A stretch of DNA of 64,000 nt from Rhodospirillales bacterium. GTDB lineage: Bacteria; Pseudomonadota; Alphaproteobacteria; Micavibrionales; UBA1664. Position numbers and translations under genes: made by a program. Each line of letters opens with the position of its first letter. Position 1 is the first letter of the stretch. Shown piece after piece: positions 33,575 to 41,397 of this stretch. The notes under the pieces were generated by a model. The model worked only from the letters and a program-made list of their open reading frames with translations. It was not told where the DNA came from and did not search any database. The stretch is from contig CP060260.1 in the NCBI GenBank assembly GCA_023898805.1, positions 868,001 through 932,000 on the forward strand. The letters run 5' to 3'.

Positions 33575-34966
33575 TTAGCGACCTGCTGTGCAAGAGCAGA
33601 AGCCTGAACATTGCTTGCGCGGAATAATCCGTACCCGATGGGGCCCACGGCACGGTTTTTCAGAAATTTTGGTGGACGGATCTTTAAATGCATCGGCCAT
33701 CTGCTTCATCGCGGTAAGATAGGTTACCTGCGCCTGTTGCACGGTATTAGCCGCATTAGTCATGTCCGTATTTGTTGCATCGCTGCTGCCTGTATCACCC
33801 TTGATCGACATTTCGATCGAACCGCAAGTGCTGTTGGCTGGCGACGGGCCTTTGCCAGAGGGCAGCGGAAGATCGACAGCCGACCAGACATAGGTGATTT
33901 TCGCGGCACCGGCATCGCGTCCAAACTTGATATCGGCATCTGTAAACGTCGCTAGCTGCGAGGTTTTTCCATTATCGACCAGAATGGTCACCACGTCCGT
34001 ACCGCTTGCCGGGAAAACATCGGTGGGGCTGTTCCAGTGCCCAGCGCGGTTATACGCGGCACGACAGGTTTCAAACATGAATATGCCGGTGCCAAGTGTC
34101 GACGCGGTCGGTGCCCCGACATTGCCCGCGACCGGCGTCGGCGCGTTGAACGCTTCCGTATATTTAACCCAAGCATTGGTCGCAAGGCCCGATCCGAATT
34201 TCGCGATATACATGGTCATGTATTGCCCGGCGTTGAGCCCGTCGCCCAACGGCACCAGAAGCCCAAGCGCCAGCACCAGCCGGATCGGCGCCCACAACCC
34301 GTTGAAGCGTTTGCCGAAGGGCTGCCCGGTCTGCGCCGATTCCCCGACCACCGTGATCACGTAATACAGGACCACGATCACCGCGATGATCATCATCGCC
34401 GTGCTGTAAAACCCTAAAATGGCATGGAACCCGGGCTGCGTGATTGTTGCCACGCCCGAACCAAAAATATCGCTGACGCCGAACACGCTGCGCAGGAATT
34501 CAAAAATAATATCGGTATTGGGATTGGGCGTGCTAAAAAACGTGCCGCTGGGCGTACCGGCCGCGTGCGCGGCAGAGCCGAACGCGGCATACAGCACGAT
34601 CAAAATGGTCTGCAGCACGATCATCGCCATCGCCACCAGCACCGCGCCGAAGATCAGGATCTGGTCAATATTCTCGCGCTTCACCACCAGCCCGTTCGCA
34701 GCGGTGGCGATCACATCGCGCACGCCGAACCGGCCGATATTGGCGGGGTTGAGCATCGGATGCCCGGCAGGCAACAGCCGCGCCGAACGATAGACGAGCG
34801 CGAGCACATAGGCGAAATGCCCGAATTTTTGACCCAGCGCGCGAATGCGCGGAAAAATTTCCGGCATATGCGTATACCGGAACAAGGCACCCTTATCGAC
34901 ATGAGGCATATGCGCGGTATTTTTATCCGCGTGATTATCCGACTTGAACAACCCGAAAAGGGCCAT
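33575..34966 (-). CDS. DotA-like protein, N-terminal open fragment
   Basis: The longest single-frame part of the dotA-like gene, about 463 residues, entire up to MADAFKDPSTKISEK; the following 25 residues to the stop are out of frame. It holds the first membrane spans and the periplasmic region with NTCG-type cysteines (FETCRAAYNRAGHW, STCGSIEMSIKGD). If the breaks are real this would be the only sizeable product of the locus. Confidence 0.6.
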   Translation of the reverse strand: MALFGLFKSDNHADKNTAHMPHVDKGALFRYTHMPEIFPRIRALGQKFGHFAYVLALVYRSARLLPAGHPMLNPANIGRFGVRDVIATAANGLVVKRENIDQILIFGAVLVAMAMIVLQTILIVLYAAFGSAAHAAGTPSGTFFSTPNPNTDIIFEFLRSVFGVSDIFGSGVATITQPGFHAILGFYSTAMMIIAVIVVLYYVITVVGESAQTGQPFGKRFNGLWAPIRLVLALGLLVPLGDGLNAGQYMTMYIAKFGSGLATNAWVKYTEAFNAPTPVAGNVGAPTASTLGTGIFMFETCRAAYNRAGHWNSPTDVFPASGTDVVTILVDNGKTSQLATFTDADIKFGRDAGAAKITYVWSAVDLPLPSGKGPSPANSTCGSIEMSIKGDTGSSDATNTDMTNAANTVQQAQVTYLTAMKQMADAFKDPSTKISEKPCRGPHRVRIIPRKQCSGFCSCTAGR

Positions 34967-34972
34967 GCACAC

Positions 34973-35150
34973 ACCCCGTCTTGTCAGCGCACAGCGGCAT
35001 TGGTGCCGCAGGCGGGACTTCCCCGCCTATTATTATTTAAAATTTTACCTAATTTTAGGTTAACGCGCCACAGGAATCTGTACCGTAAAACGACATAAAA
35101 TCGTTGCGAATCTGGTACTTGCGACCATTATAAACAAGTTGGAACGGCTT
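34973..35150 (-). promoter_or_regulatory. dotF-dotA intergenic with -10-like box and inverted repeats
   Basis: On the minus strand TATAAT (35132-35127) follows TTGTT but has no good -35. An inverted repeat ACCTAA-TT-TTAGGT (35047-35060) and a 7-bp GC hairpin AGGCGGG / CCCGCCT (35010-35028) lie between it and the dotA start. The gap is the largest inside the dot cluster except the one before dotH, and suggests separate or modulated expression of dotA. Confidence 0.35.
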
Positions 35151-36494
35151 TTACTGTGCCAGCCGCCCCTGCGTGCCCTGCACGACCCAGCGCCCACCGA
35201 TACTGGCGATTCCAGTAACCTGACCCAGCCCAGGCACATCGTCGCCGACGCCAACCTCGCGCATATCGCCGCCGCGCGCCAGCACGGCATGGCCGGGGCG
35301 CGCACCGCGCAGCGACCAGCCACCGCTGCCGCCCGACGAATTGCCGCCCGTCGAAACCGGTTGCGCACGCCTTGCGGGGCTATAGGGACGGTCCCAGCTG
35401 GATACGGAACTGGACGTCGAAGTCGCCCTTGGCTTGGTTTTTTTGCTGCTGCCCGAAGCGGCGCTGCGCTTTTTCGGGGCCGCGGATGCCGCAGACGCCA
35501 TCACGTCGGAATCATTGCTGCGCGCTGCCACGGCGCGAGGACGCGATTGAGAAAGATCGTCGATGCGTGTTTCCAGCCGCTCCAGTGTCGTCTGGATGGC
35601 GCTCAGCTTGCTGTCGTCGGCGGGGGCGGCGGCGGCGATTTTGTCCATCGCATCGGTCAGCTTGGAATCCATCTGGTCAAGCCGCGTCTCGATCGCGTTG
35701 ACCCGTCCGGCCAATGCCGTCGTATCTCCCGCACTCGCCCCTCCGGCGCCTGTATCCTCAAGCGCGGGCGCGGCAGCGGTTTGGATCTGCGGCTGTGCCG
35801 TATCCGGCGCTGGCAACTGCGTCGGAGTAACCGAGGTCTGCGACACCGTTTGCGGCTGGTTCGGAAACTGCCCGACCACCGATCCCGGCTGTGGCGTCGC
35901 GATCGGCGCGGGCATCGGCACCGCGCCGGCATTGTCGTCCGCACCTTGCGTTGGCTGGGCTACGATCTTGGCGAACGGGTCGTCAGCGGCGGTTTGAGCA
36001 TTGGCGGCGGTCTGCGGCGCGTTGCCGGTATTGCCAAGCGCCGCGTAATTATCTGGATTATCAAGAAGCCCGGCCCCCTGCGCGGCGTTTTGCGTGCCTG
36101 CGGGCGCGATGGCTTCCTGCGCTGCGGCGGCGCTGTCGGCCGTGTTGGCGCCCGAAGCCTCCTGCACCGTGGGGGCGGGCGCGTTGCCAGCCATGATCTG
36201 CGGTAAAACCTTGGAGGCGATCAATCCACCTGCCACCAGAACCATGGCCCCGACAACGCCGATATTGAACCAGTTGGTTTTTTTGGCAGGTAAGGGCGCG
36301 GGCTCCCCCTCGCCGAACACATCGGCATCCAGTTCGTCCGACACGTCGTGAAAATCCGCGTCATCGATCGAATCCGCACCCGGATCCATCCCGTGCGCGG
36401 CCTCCTCCGGCGCTTCGTCATAGACGTCGAAATCTTCGAGTTCGTCACCATGGTGGCCGTCTTGATGCATGTCGGGATCGTTGATCTGGTTCAT
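35151..36494 (-). CDS. dotF: DotF/IcmG-like type IVB secretion core protein
   Basis: A 447-residue bitopic protein. The start at 36494 follows AGGCG; codons open further upstream lack a site. Residues 1-70 are strongly acidic and cytoplasmic, with one span at about 76-98 (FNIGVVGAMVLVAGGLIASK). A long Ala/Pro/Gln-rich periplasmic stretch, a coiled coil (about 255-310: AIETRLDQMDSKLTDAMDKI) and a compact C-terminal beta domain (RPGHAVLARGGDMREVGVGD, GRWVVQGTQG) follow. The order is that of Legionella IcmG/DotF, as is its position directly after dotG. It is much longer than the ~270-residue Legionella protein because of the low-complexity linker. Identification is from architecture and gene order. 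Confidence 0.75.
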   Translation of the reverse strand: MNQINDPDMHQDGHHGDELEDFDVYDEAPEEAAHGMDPGADSIDDADFHDVSDELDADVFGEGEPAPLPAKKTNWFNIGVVGAMVLVAGGLIASKVLPQIMAGNAPAPTVQEASGANTADSAAAAQEAIAPAGTQNAAQGAGLLDNPDNYAALGNTGNAPQTAANAQTAADDPFAKIVAQPTQGADDNAGAVPMPAPIATPQPGSVVGQFPNQPQTVSQTSVTPTQLPAPDTAQPQIQTAAAPALEDTGAGGASAGDTTALAGRVNAIETRLDQMDSKLTDAMDKIAAAAPADDSKLSAIQTTLERLETRIDDLSQSRPRAVAARSNDSDVMASAASAAPKKRSAASGSSKKTKPRATSTSSSVSSWDRPYSPARRAQPVSTGGNSSGGSGGWSLRGARPGHAVLARGGDMREVGVGDDVPGLGQVTGIASIGGRWVVQGTQGRLAQ

Positions 36495-36596
36495 AAACAT
36501 ACGCCTAACAGGGCGGGCCGACGCGTTCAATGGTTTTTACCGTTCCGCGCGCGGTTATGCGCGCGAAGAACATGTCGAACGGGTTATTGCCCCATC

Positions 36597-37946
36597 TTAT
36601 TGCCCCGAATCCTTGACCACGGGCTCAAGGAACAAAACACCGATCGGCGTACCGGCATTGACCTTGATCATCACCTTGGTCCTGTTTCCTTCGTTATCCA
36701 GTTCTTCCGAAAGTTTCGAGGTGCCGGCGGCCAACCCGGCAGCCACTTGCTCGCGCGTGTTCAGCTTGGGCTGCGACACCGTCGTCGTATCCGCCGTCAC
36801 CACCACGGTCTGCTCATTCTGGGCGATGGCGTTGCCCATGCCTTCGATGAACCGGGCCGCAGCGGGCAAAAGCACGCGCCGCCAGTAACGCCGGTCGACT
36901 TCGCTGGCCAACGCCGGCAACGTGGTTTTCGGATCAATCGCGACCGCATTGACGGATTGCGAGATGCCGTTGACCACGACGGTATTGAAATCGAGGATCA
37001 GATAATCCTCCGTATCCTTGAAGGAGCCAAGAATCCGCGCACCGGCCAAAGGCCCGCTGGACAGCCGCGCAAGCACCGGCCCCGGCGCATCCGTATTGGC
37101 CTCGGTCAGCGTCTGGGCATAAACGATTGTACCTGCCGGAATCAGGATTTCCTTGACCACCGGCGCATTCTGGGCCGTGCTGGCACCGCCCGTACTTGAA
37201 GACGCCTTCTGTGCCTTCTGCTCAAGGTAATCAGCGGACGTAACCTGCATGATCTGCGGCGGCAGGATTTTGTGCTTGTCCAGGATCTGCTGCATCTGCT
37301 GGGTCATCGCGTTGGCCAGCGCATCGACCGCCTGCGGATCCGGCCCCGACGGCATCACCTGCTGCTGCGCACCGTTGCCGCCCTGCCCGTTGCCACCCAC
37401 CAATTGCGGCGAGGTGGGTTCAAGCGTGGGATCAGGCCCGGATTGCTGCGACCCCGACCGCCACCCGGCCAACGGATCGTCCATCGACGCCGGTGGCGTA
37501 CCGGACCCGTCCTGAAGCGAATTATCTGTATTGTCCGACACCGGGATCGGCATGGTGCTTTGCCCGGTCTGCACTGCCTGATCCAGACGTTGCTGGTTGA
37601 CCTCGTTGATTGCGTCGCGATAGGCCTCGGTCGTGTCGTTGCCCGGCGCCTCGTGCTCCTTCAGCGCTGTGCCCACGCGCGACTGGTCGTCTTGCTTGCC
37701 GCCCATGCCGAAAATCACGAAGGCCGCGACCACCGCGACGACACCGACCCCGATGACGCCCAGCTTGATGATCGGGTTGTTGCGCCACATTTCGCCCAGC
37801 GTCCCGCCCTTCTGGCCATGTCCAGGCGCGTCGAATTCGTTGAAGCCGTCATCGCCGGACGAAAGGTCTTCCTCGTGGCTGAAATCGTCGTGCGAAGGCT
37901 CCTGCGGAACCCCTGCTTCAGGATCAAAGGTAACGTTGTCTGTCAT
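36597..37946 (-). CDS. dotG: DotG/IcmE-like (VirB10-related) type IVB core protein
   Basis: A 449-residue protein with an acidic cytoplasmic N-terminus, one span at about 60-80 (LGVIGVGVVAVVAAFVIFG), a Gln/Pro/Gly-rich periplasmic linker and a C-terminal TrbI/VirB10-like domain (about 255-445: IPAGTIVYAQTLTEANTDAPG, DFNTVVVNGISQSVNAVAID, NAGTPIGVLFLEPV). It forms the inner-to-outer membrane channel of the secretion core. Legionella DotG is over 1000 residues because of many pentapeptide repeats; these are absent, making this like the compact TraO of IncI plasmids. ATG 37946 overlaps the dotH stop. Confidence 0.88.
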   Translation of the reverse strand: MTDNVTFDPEAGVPQEPSHDDFSHEEDLSSGDDGFNEFDAPGHGQKGGTLGEMWRNNPIIKLGVIGVGVVAVVAAFVIFGMGGKQDDQSRVGTALKEHEAPGNDTTEAYRDAINEVNQQRLDQAVQTGQSTMPIPVSDNTDNSLQDGSGTPPASMDDPLAGWRSGSQQSGPDPTLEPTSPQLVGGNGQGGNGAQQQVMPSGPDPQAVDALANAMTQQMQQILDKHKILPPQIMQVTSADYLEQKAQKASSSTGGASTAQNAPVVKEILIPAGTIVYAQTLTEANTDAPGPVLARLSSGPLAGARILGSFKDTEDYLILDFNTVVVNGISQSVNAVAIDPKTTLPALASEVDRRYWRRVLLPAAARFIEGMGNAIAQNEQTVVVTADTTTVSQPKLNTREQVAAGLAAGTSKLSEELDNEGNRTKVMIKVNAGTPIGVLFLEPVVKDSGQ

Positions 37947-39130
37947 TGTGCTGCCTTGTTTTCCTCGACCTGCGCACGCACCAGCTTGCCGTGATCCGAA
38001 AGCAGGAGCACCGGTGAATTGTTGACCACATAAACCGTCATGCCGTCTGCGGACTTGACCGATGCGCTCCAGCCCGGCGACAGAAGCGTCAAAGGCGTGC
38101 GCAGATACGTCGTCCCGTTCGACCGGAAGACCGATGTCCGCCCGTCGACGCCGTTGACCGTCAGTTTTTCGGTGCCACCCGGCGGCACCCCGTCAAGAAT
38201 CTGGGTCAGCGCCTTGTCCGACCCAGCCTCGATGGTAAGGCCCGGATCGATGATCGGCGGCGTGGCGTTGGGACCGTATTCGGGGATACGGGCGTCGAAG
38301 CGGTACTGCACGACGTCAAGCTGGGTCTCCAGCGTAAATGTGACCGGGGTTTTCAAACCGACCAACTGCACCGACATGTTGCCGACCTCGGCCGCGCCCA
38401 TCGGCGAAACACGGATCAGATGCCCCCCGTCGCCCGGCGAGATGACCTCGAAATTTCCACCCCAGCTGACGTCCTGCACCGGCCAAGGCTGACCGGTGAT
38501 ATCCATCATGGTGATCGACGTGACGTGACCGGGGCTCAGCTTGATGACCGGCGGCGTGACGCCGGGATCAAGGGAAACGGTCTGTACCGTGACCTCAGGC
38601 TTGGGCATGCCGCCGATCCGGGATTCCGACACATCGCGCGTAACCTTGTATTTGTCCAGCAGCGCGCGGATCTGGTCCGGCGTCATCGGCATCATACCGT
38701 TGAGCGCAGCATCGAAGGCTTGCTCGCGCGCCTTTTGTTCAAGTTCGGCGCGCTTCGCCTCGACATCCTCGGCGCTCAGCGTATTCAGGTTGTAATACTG
38801 GTCCGCGGGCTGGTCCGCGCCCGGCTGCTGGAATCCGCCCGGCGTCGGGGCCGGCGTGGCATTGGCGGACGCGGGCGCCTCGGCCTGCTGGGCACGGCGG
38901 AATTCGGCCAACGGGTCCTGCACATCGGTGGGCGGCGCATCGCTGCTGGGCGGCAGGATCGCGGATCCCGTGGCGTCCGGAGCATTGGCCGCCGGTGACG
39001 CGGCGGCAGGCGTCTTTGCATCCGAAGATGCGACGGGAGAGGCGGCAACAGGAGCGGCGTCCTGCGCCGACGCAGGCCCGGCGACAACAGACAAAAAACC
39101 GAAAAGGAGTACCGGCAAAAGCCGTTTCAT
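37943..39130 (-). CDS. dotH: DotH/IcmK-like outer-membrane core protein
   Basis: A 395-residue exported protein. ATG 39130 starts a clear signal peptide (MKRLLPVLLFGFLSVV, cleavage near ASAQ); the frame is open to 39355 but that part reads into dotI and lacks protein-like composition. After a long Ala/Pro-rich segment comes the IcmK domain: QIRALLDKYKVTRDVSE, VSLDPGVTPPVIKLSPGHVTS, GNFEVISPGDGGHLIRVSP, and TFTLETQLDVVQYRFDARIPEYGP. DotH forms the outer-membrane disc with DotC, DotD and DotG. It is translationally coupled to dotG. Confidence 0.9.
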   Translation of the reverse strand: MKRLLPVLLFGFLSVVAGPASAQDAAPVAASPVASSDAKTPAAASPAANAPDATGSAILPPSSDAPPTDVQDPLAEFRRAQQAEAPASANATPAPTPGGFQQPGADQPADQYYNLNTLSAEDVEAKRAELEQKAREQAFDAALNGMMPMTPDQIRALLDKYKVTRDVSESRIGGMPKPEVTVQTVSLDPGVTPPVIKLSPGHVTSITMMDITGQPWPVQDVSWGGNFEVISPGDGGHLIRVSPMGAAEVGNMSVQLVGLKTPVTFTLETQLDVVQYRFDARIPEYGPNATPPIIDPGLTIEAGSDKALTQILDGVPPGGTEKLTVNGVDGRTSVFRSNGTTYLRTPLTLLSPGWSASVKSADGMTVYVVNNSPVLLLSDHGKLVRAQVEENKAAQ

Positions 39131-39278
39131 GACACGCACACCGCCACCATAATAAGAGTCGCCCGATTTTTCGTGGGCTTTTTCTAAATTATCACCAGAA
39201 GACAACGCGGTTTTGGCGCGGCTGTCAAGAATTCCGGAAAACATCTCTCCCGCGCCCCTCGCGTTTTGAGTCACGCTT

Positions 39279-40028
39279 TTATGACCCGTAAGCCAACCAT
39301 TGTTCGATTCCGACGCCGTTCGGGCTTTCCAGCCGCGGGACGCGCACGATGACAAGGCGGATGGTCATGCTGACATTGCGCTGCTGTGACCCGAACTGAT
39401 AGGTGATCATCATCGGCATTTCCACCTGCCATTGATAAACGCCGTTCATGACCCCCTCGGCCAGAATGGTCGGCGCGGCGCGCGGCGCGGCGGATACGAC
39501 CTGACGATTGGTTTCCACGGCCTCGATGATACCCGAATCTTGCAGCGCCTTGACGAAGGAGTTCCAGCCCTGCCGGGTGAAATGGCGCGATGCTTCCTGT
39601 AGCCTGCGGCGATAATCGTGGAAACCGAAAGTCATGGTTTCGGTCGCGGCTTGGCTGGCCCATGACAAAAGCGCGGGACGCGAGAGGTTCGGCTCTGAAA
39701 GCGCCACCATCGGCACCACGCGCCCATCCTCGGTTGTCGCGAAATAACGGTTTTCTGGCTGATAGGCGTATACGATGACGATCATCGCGATAATCAAGCC
39801 GATAACCGCGATCGCTTCAATCAGCGCGACCCGCAACATCGTGCGATAGCCGTCGCGGTAGAATTCATTGCGCACCACGATCCGGCCAAGCCCGGTCTGC
39901 GCGTTGCGCGCCTCGGCATCTGCCACACCTTTTCCCGCACCGACCTTGGCCGCGCGAGCCTGCGCCGCGCTGGGGCGCGGGGCGGATTTGGGATCGTTCG
40001 GCGTATTGTTGGGCGGGGTGGGCGGCAT
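39279..40028 (-). CDS. dotI: DotI/IcmL-like inner-membrane type IVB component
   Basis: A 249-residue bitopic protein. The family pattern VVRNEFYRDGYRTMLRV precedes a single span at about 66-88; the periplasmic IcmL domain follows (ENRYFATTEDGRVVPMVALS, HFTRQGWNSFVKALQDSG, NGVYQWQVEMPMMITYQ, IRLVIVRVPRLE). VirB8 is the functional analogue in type IVA systems. It is the first gene of the dotI-dotH-dotG-dotF-dotA run, in the same order as icmL-icmK-icmE-icmG in Legionella. The DotJ paralogue is not seen here. Confidence 0.92.
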   Translation of the reverse strand: MPPTPPNNTPNDPKSAPRPSAAQARAAKVGAGKGVADAEARNAQTGLGRIVVRNEFYRDGYRTMLRVALIEAIAVIGLIIAMIVIVYAYQPENRYFATTEDGRVVPMVALSEPNLSRPALLSWASQAATETMTFGFHDYRRRLQEASRHFTRQGWNSFVKALQDSGIIEAVETNRQVVSAAPRAAPTILAEGVMNGVYQWQVEMPMMITYQFGSQQRNVSMTIRLVIVRVPRLESPNGVGIEQWLAYGS

Positions 40029-40145
40029 GGCTTCGGTTAACGGAATATGATCAATCGGGTCACACTATAAAGGTAAAACTGCATGATTCTAAACAAATTT
40101 TCTATGCCCGAATCCCCGCATGAACGAGATGTCGTGTCCCGACAC

Positions 40146-41393
40146 CTAGCTGTTGAAACCGCCCATGCTGCGGCGCGCACCCGCACTGCCCGCCGAAGAT
40201 CCGGCATTTCCGGGTGCCGGTACCGGCACCGGTGCCGAGGCGTTACCCGACGGCGGCACGACCTCGCGGTCTTCGACGCGTTCGGTGCCCGCGCGCCGCA
40301 TCATCGAATCGGTCACGAATTTCTGGTCTTCACGCGCACCCAAAAGGATCGGCACCGGATAACCGCGCCGGTCGCGCAGCGCCTCGCGCACGGCCTTCCA
40401 GTCGATGTCGTCGCGCGACTTACCCGCCGCGCGGGACAGATCGGCGAACAAATCGTCCGGCACGCGGTAATCGATCTCTCCGCGCTCCATCTGGTCGGCC
40501 AACATGCCATCCGCATGCGCCTCGATATACAGCATGTCCCCGATCCACGCGAATTTGATCGGCTGGCGCACCGTGGTCACCGGCGTACCCACCGGCACGT
40601 GGCCGAACAGGTATTCGGCACTTTCGTTATACATGCGGATGCACCCCGACGACACGCGCCGCCCGATGCCCCATGGTTTGTTGGTGCCGTGCAGCCTGTA
40701 TTCCGGCCACCCCAGATACAGCGCGTACGTCCCCAGTGGATTGTCCGGCCCCGGCCCGTAAAACGGCTTAAGACTAGGGTCTTCGCGCAACATGCGCGGG
40801 GTCGGCCGCCATGTCGGACCCTTGGTCTTGCTGACGATGTTGGTGCTGCCGGTCGGGGTCGAAAACCCTTCGCGTCCGACCCCGATGGGAAAGGTCGCGA
40901 CCTCGCCGTTCGACTGATAGTAATAAAGCCGCATTTCCGGCAGATTGACGACGATGCCCTTGCGCGGCCCGTCGGGCAGAAGATGCATCTTGGGCAGGAT
41001 GATGAACCTGCCGGCACCCGGCCGCCACGGATCCATCGACGGATTGGCGGCGCGCAATTCAACATAACCAAGACTTTCCCGTTCGCCGATGCTTTGCAAC
41101 GTATCGTCCCCGCGTGCGCGGTATGTTTCGATCTTGCCGACATAGTTCTGCTTCGGCGCGATCGCCGGGGCGGAAGCCTGCGCCACCTTGGACGATTTTT
41201 TGGTCGTCTTGATTTTAGGCTTGGGCGCCCCCTTTTTCGCGTCCGGATCGTTGTCCACGATCGGCTTGGAAACCCCGGCCACAGGCTGCGTGCCGGCCAT
41301 GCGGCTGTCGTTGTTGTCCTTGGCGTGGGCGGCGTGGGCCAGCGCGGTAACGGCGAACAGGGCGATCAGAAATCTGGTCATCATTTTATACAT
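40146..41393 (-). CDS. L,D-transpeptidase (YkuD/ErfK) with LysM-like domain
   Basis: A 415-residue exported enzyme with an N-terminal signal (cleavage near AHAAHA). A LysM-like segment lies at about 85-135 (IETYRARGDDTLQSIGERE to ILPKMHLLPDG). The YkuD catalytic domain follows: LYYYQSNGEVATFPIGVGRE, YLGWPEYRLHGTN, and the active-site SSGCIRMYNESAEYLF with its cysteine. Such enzymes make 3-3 peptidoglycan crosslinks or attach lipoproteins to the wall. The C-terminal 100 residues are Pro/Ala-rich. It starts 4 bases after icd and is probably co-transcribed with it; the dot cluster lies directly downstream. Confidence 0.93.
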   Translation of the reverse strand: MYKMMTRFLIALFAVTALAHAAHAKDNNDSRMAGTQPVAGVSKPIVDNDPDAKKGAPKPKIKTTKKSSKVAQASAPAIAPKQNYVGKIETYRARGDDTLQSIGERESLGYVELRAANPSMDPWRPGAGRFIILPKMHLLPDGPRKGIVVNLPEMRLYYYQSNGEVATFPIGVGREGFSTPTGSTNIVSKTKGPTWRPTPRMLREDPSLKPFYGPGPDNPLGTYALYLGWPEYRLHGTNKPWGIGRRVSSGCIRMYNESAEYLFGHVPVGTPVTTVRQPIKFAWIGDMLYIEAHADGMLADQMERGEIDYRVPDDLFADLSRAAGKSRDDIDWKAVREALRDRRGYPVPILLGAREDQKFVTDSMMRRAGTERVEDREVVPPSGNASAPVPVPAPGNAGSSAGSAGARRSMGGFNS

Positions 41394-41397
41394 CGCG

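Larger units (their letters stand above)
32098..34966 (-). pseudogene. dotA: DotA/TraY-like polytopic membrane protein, frame broken at four places
   Basis: Read in four frame jumps, this is one ~957-residue protein, near the size of Legionella DotA (about 1050). It begins MALFGLFKSD at 34966 after GGGG. Hydrophobic spans (VLVAMAMIVLQTILIVLYAAF, then FYSTAMMIIAVIVVLYYVITV) precede GQPFGKRFNGLWAPIRLVLALGLLVPL, a large periplasmic part, and further spans (FIITVGLAVGIVLFYLLPMMP, then WLTLFGVLLRPLLIIMGLIVGTL). Breaks: T-run 33656-33660, C-run 33290-33295, CCC 32899-32901 and CCC 32665-32667. At the last three, adding one base restores perfect continuity (for example LRIDGEG then LPGQTAFANW). True gene decay or assembly indels are both possible; the latter is favoured. 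DotA acts in the inner membrane of type IVB systems. Confidence 0.85.

Noticed and set aside
39131..39355. N-terminal extension of dotH to 39355
   Set aside because: It would place a clean signal peptide 75 residues inside the protein and overlaps dotI; the start at 39130 explains the signal peptide.
32098..40028. Type IVB cluster as an integrated IncI-like conjugative plasmid
   Set aside because: No relaxase, pilus, replication, partition or integrase genes lie in the window and the flanks are housekeeping genes; still open for the rest of the genome.
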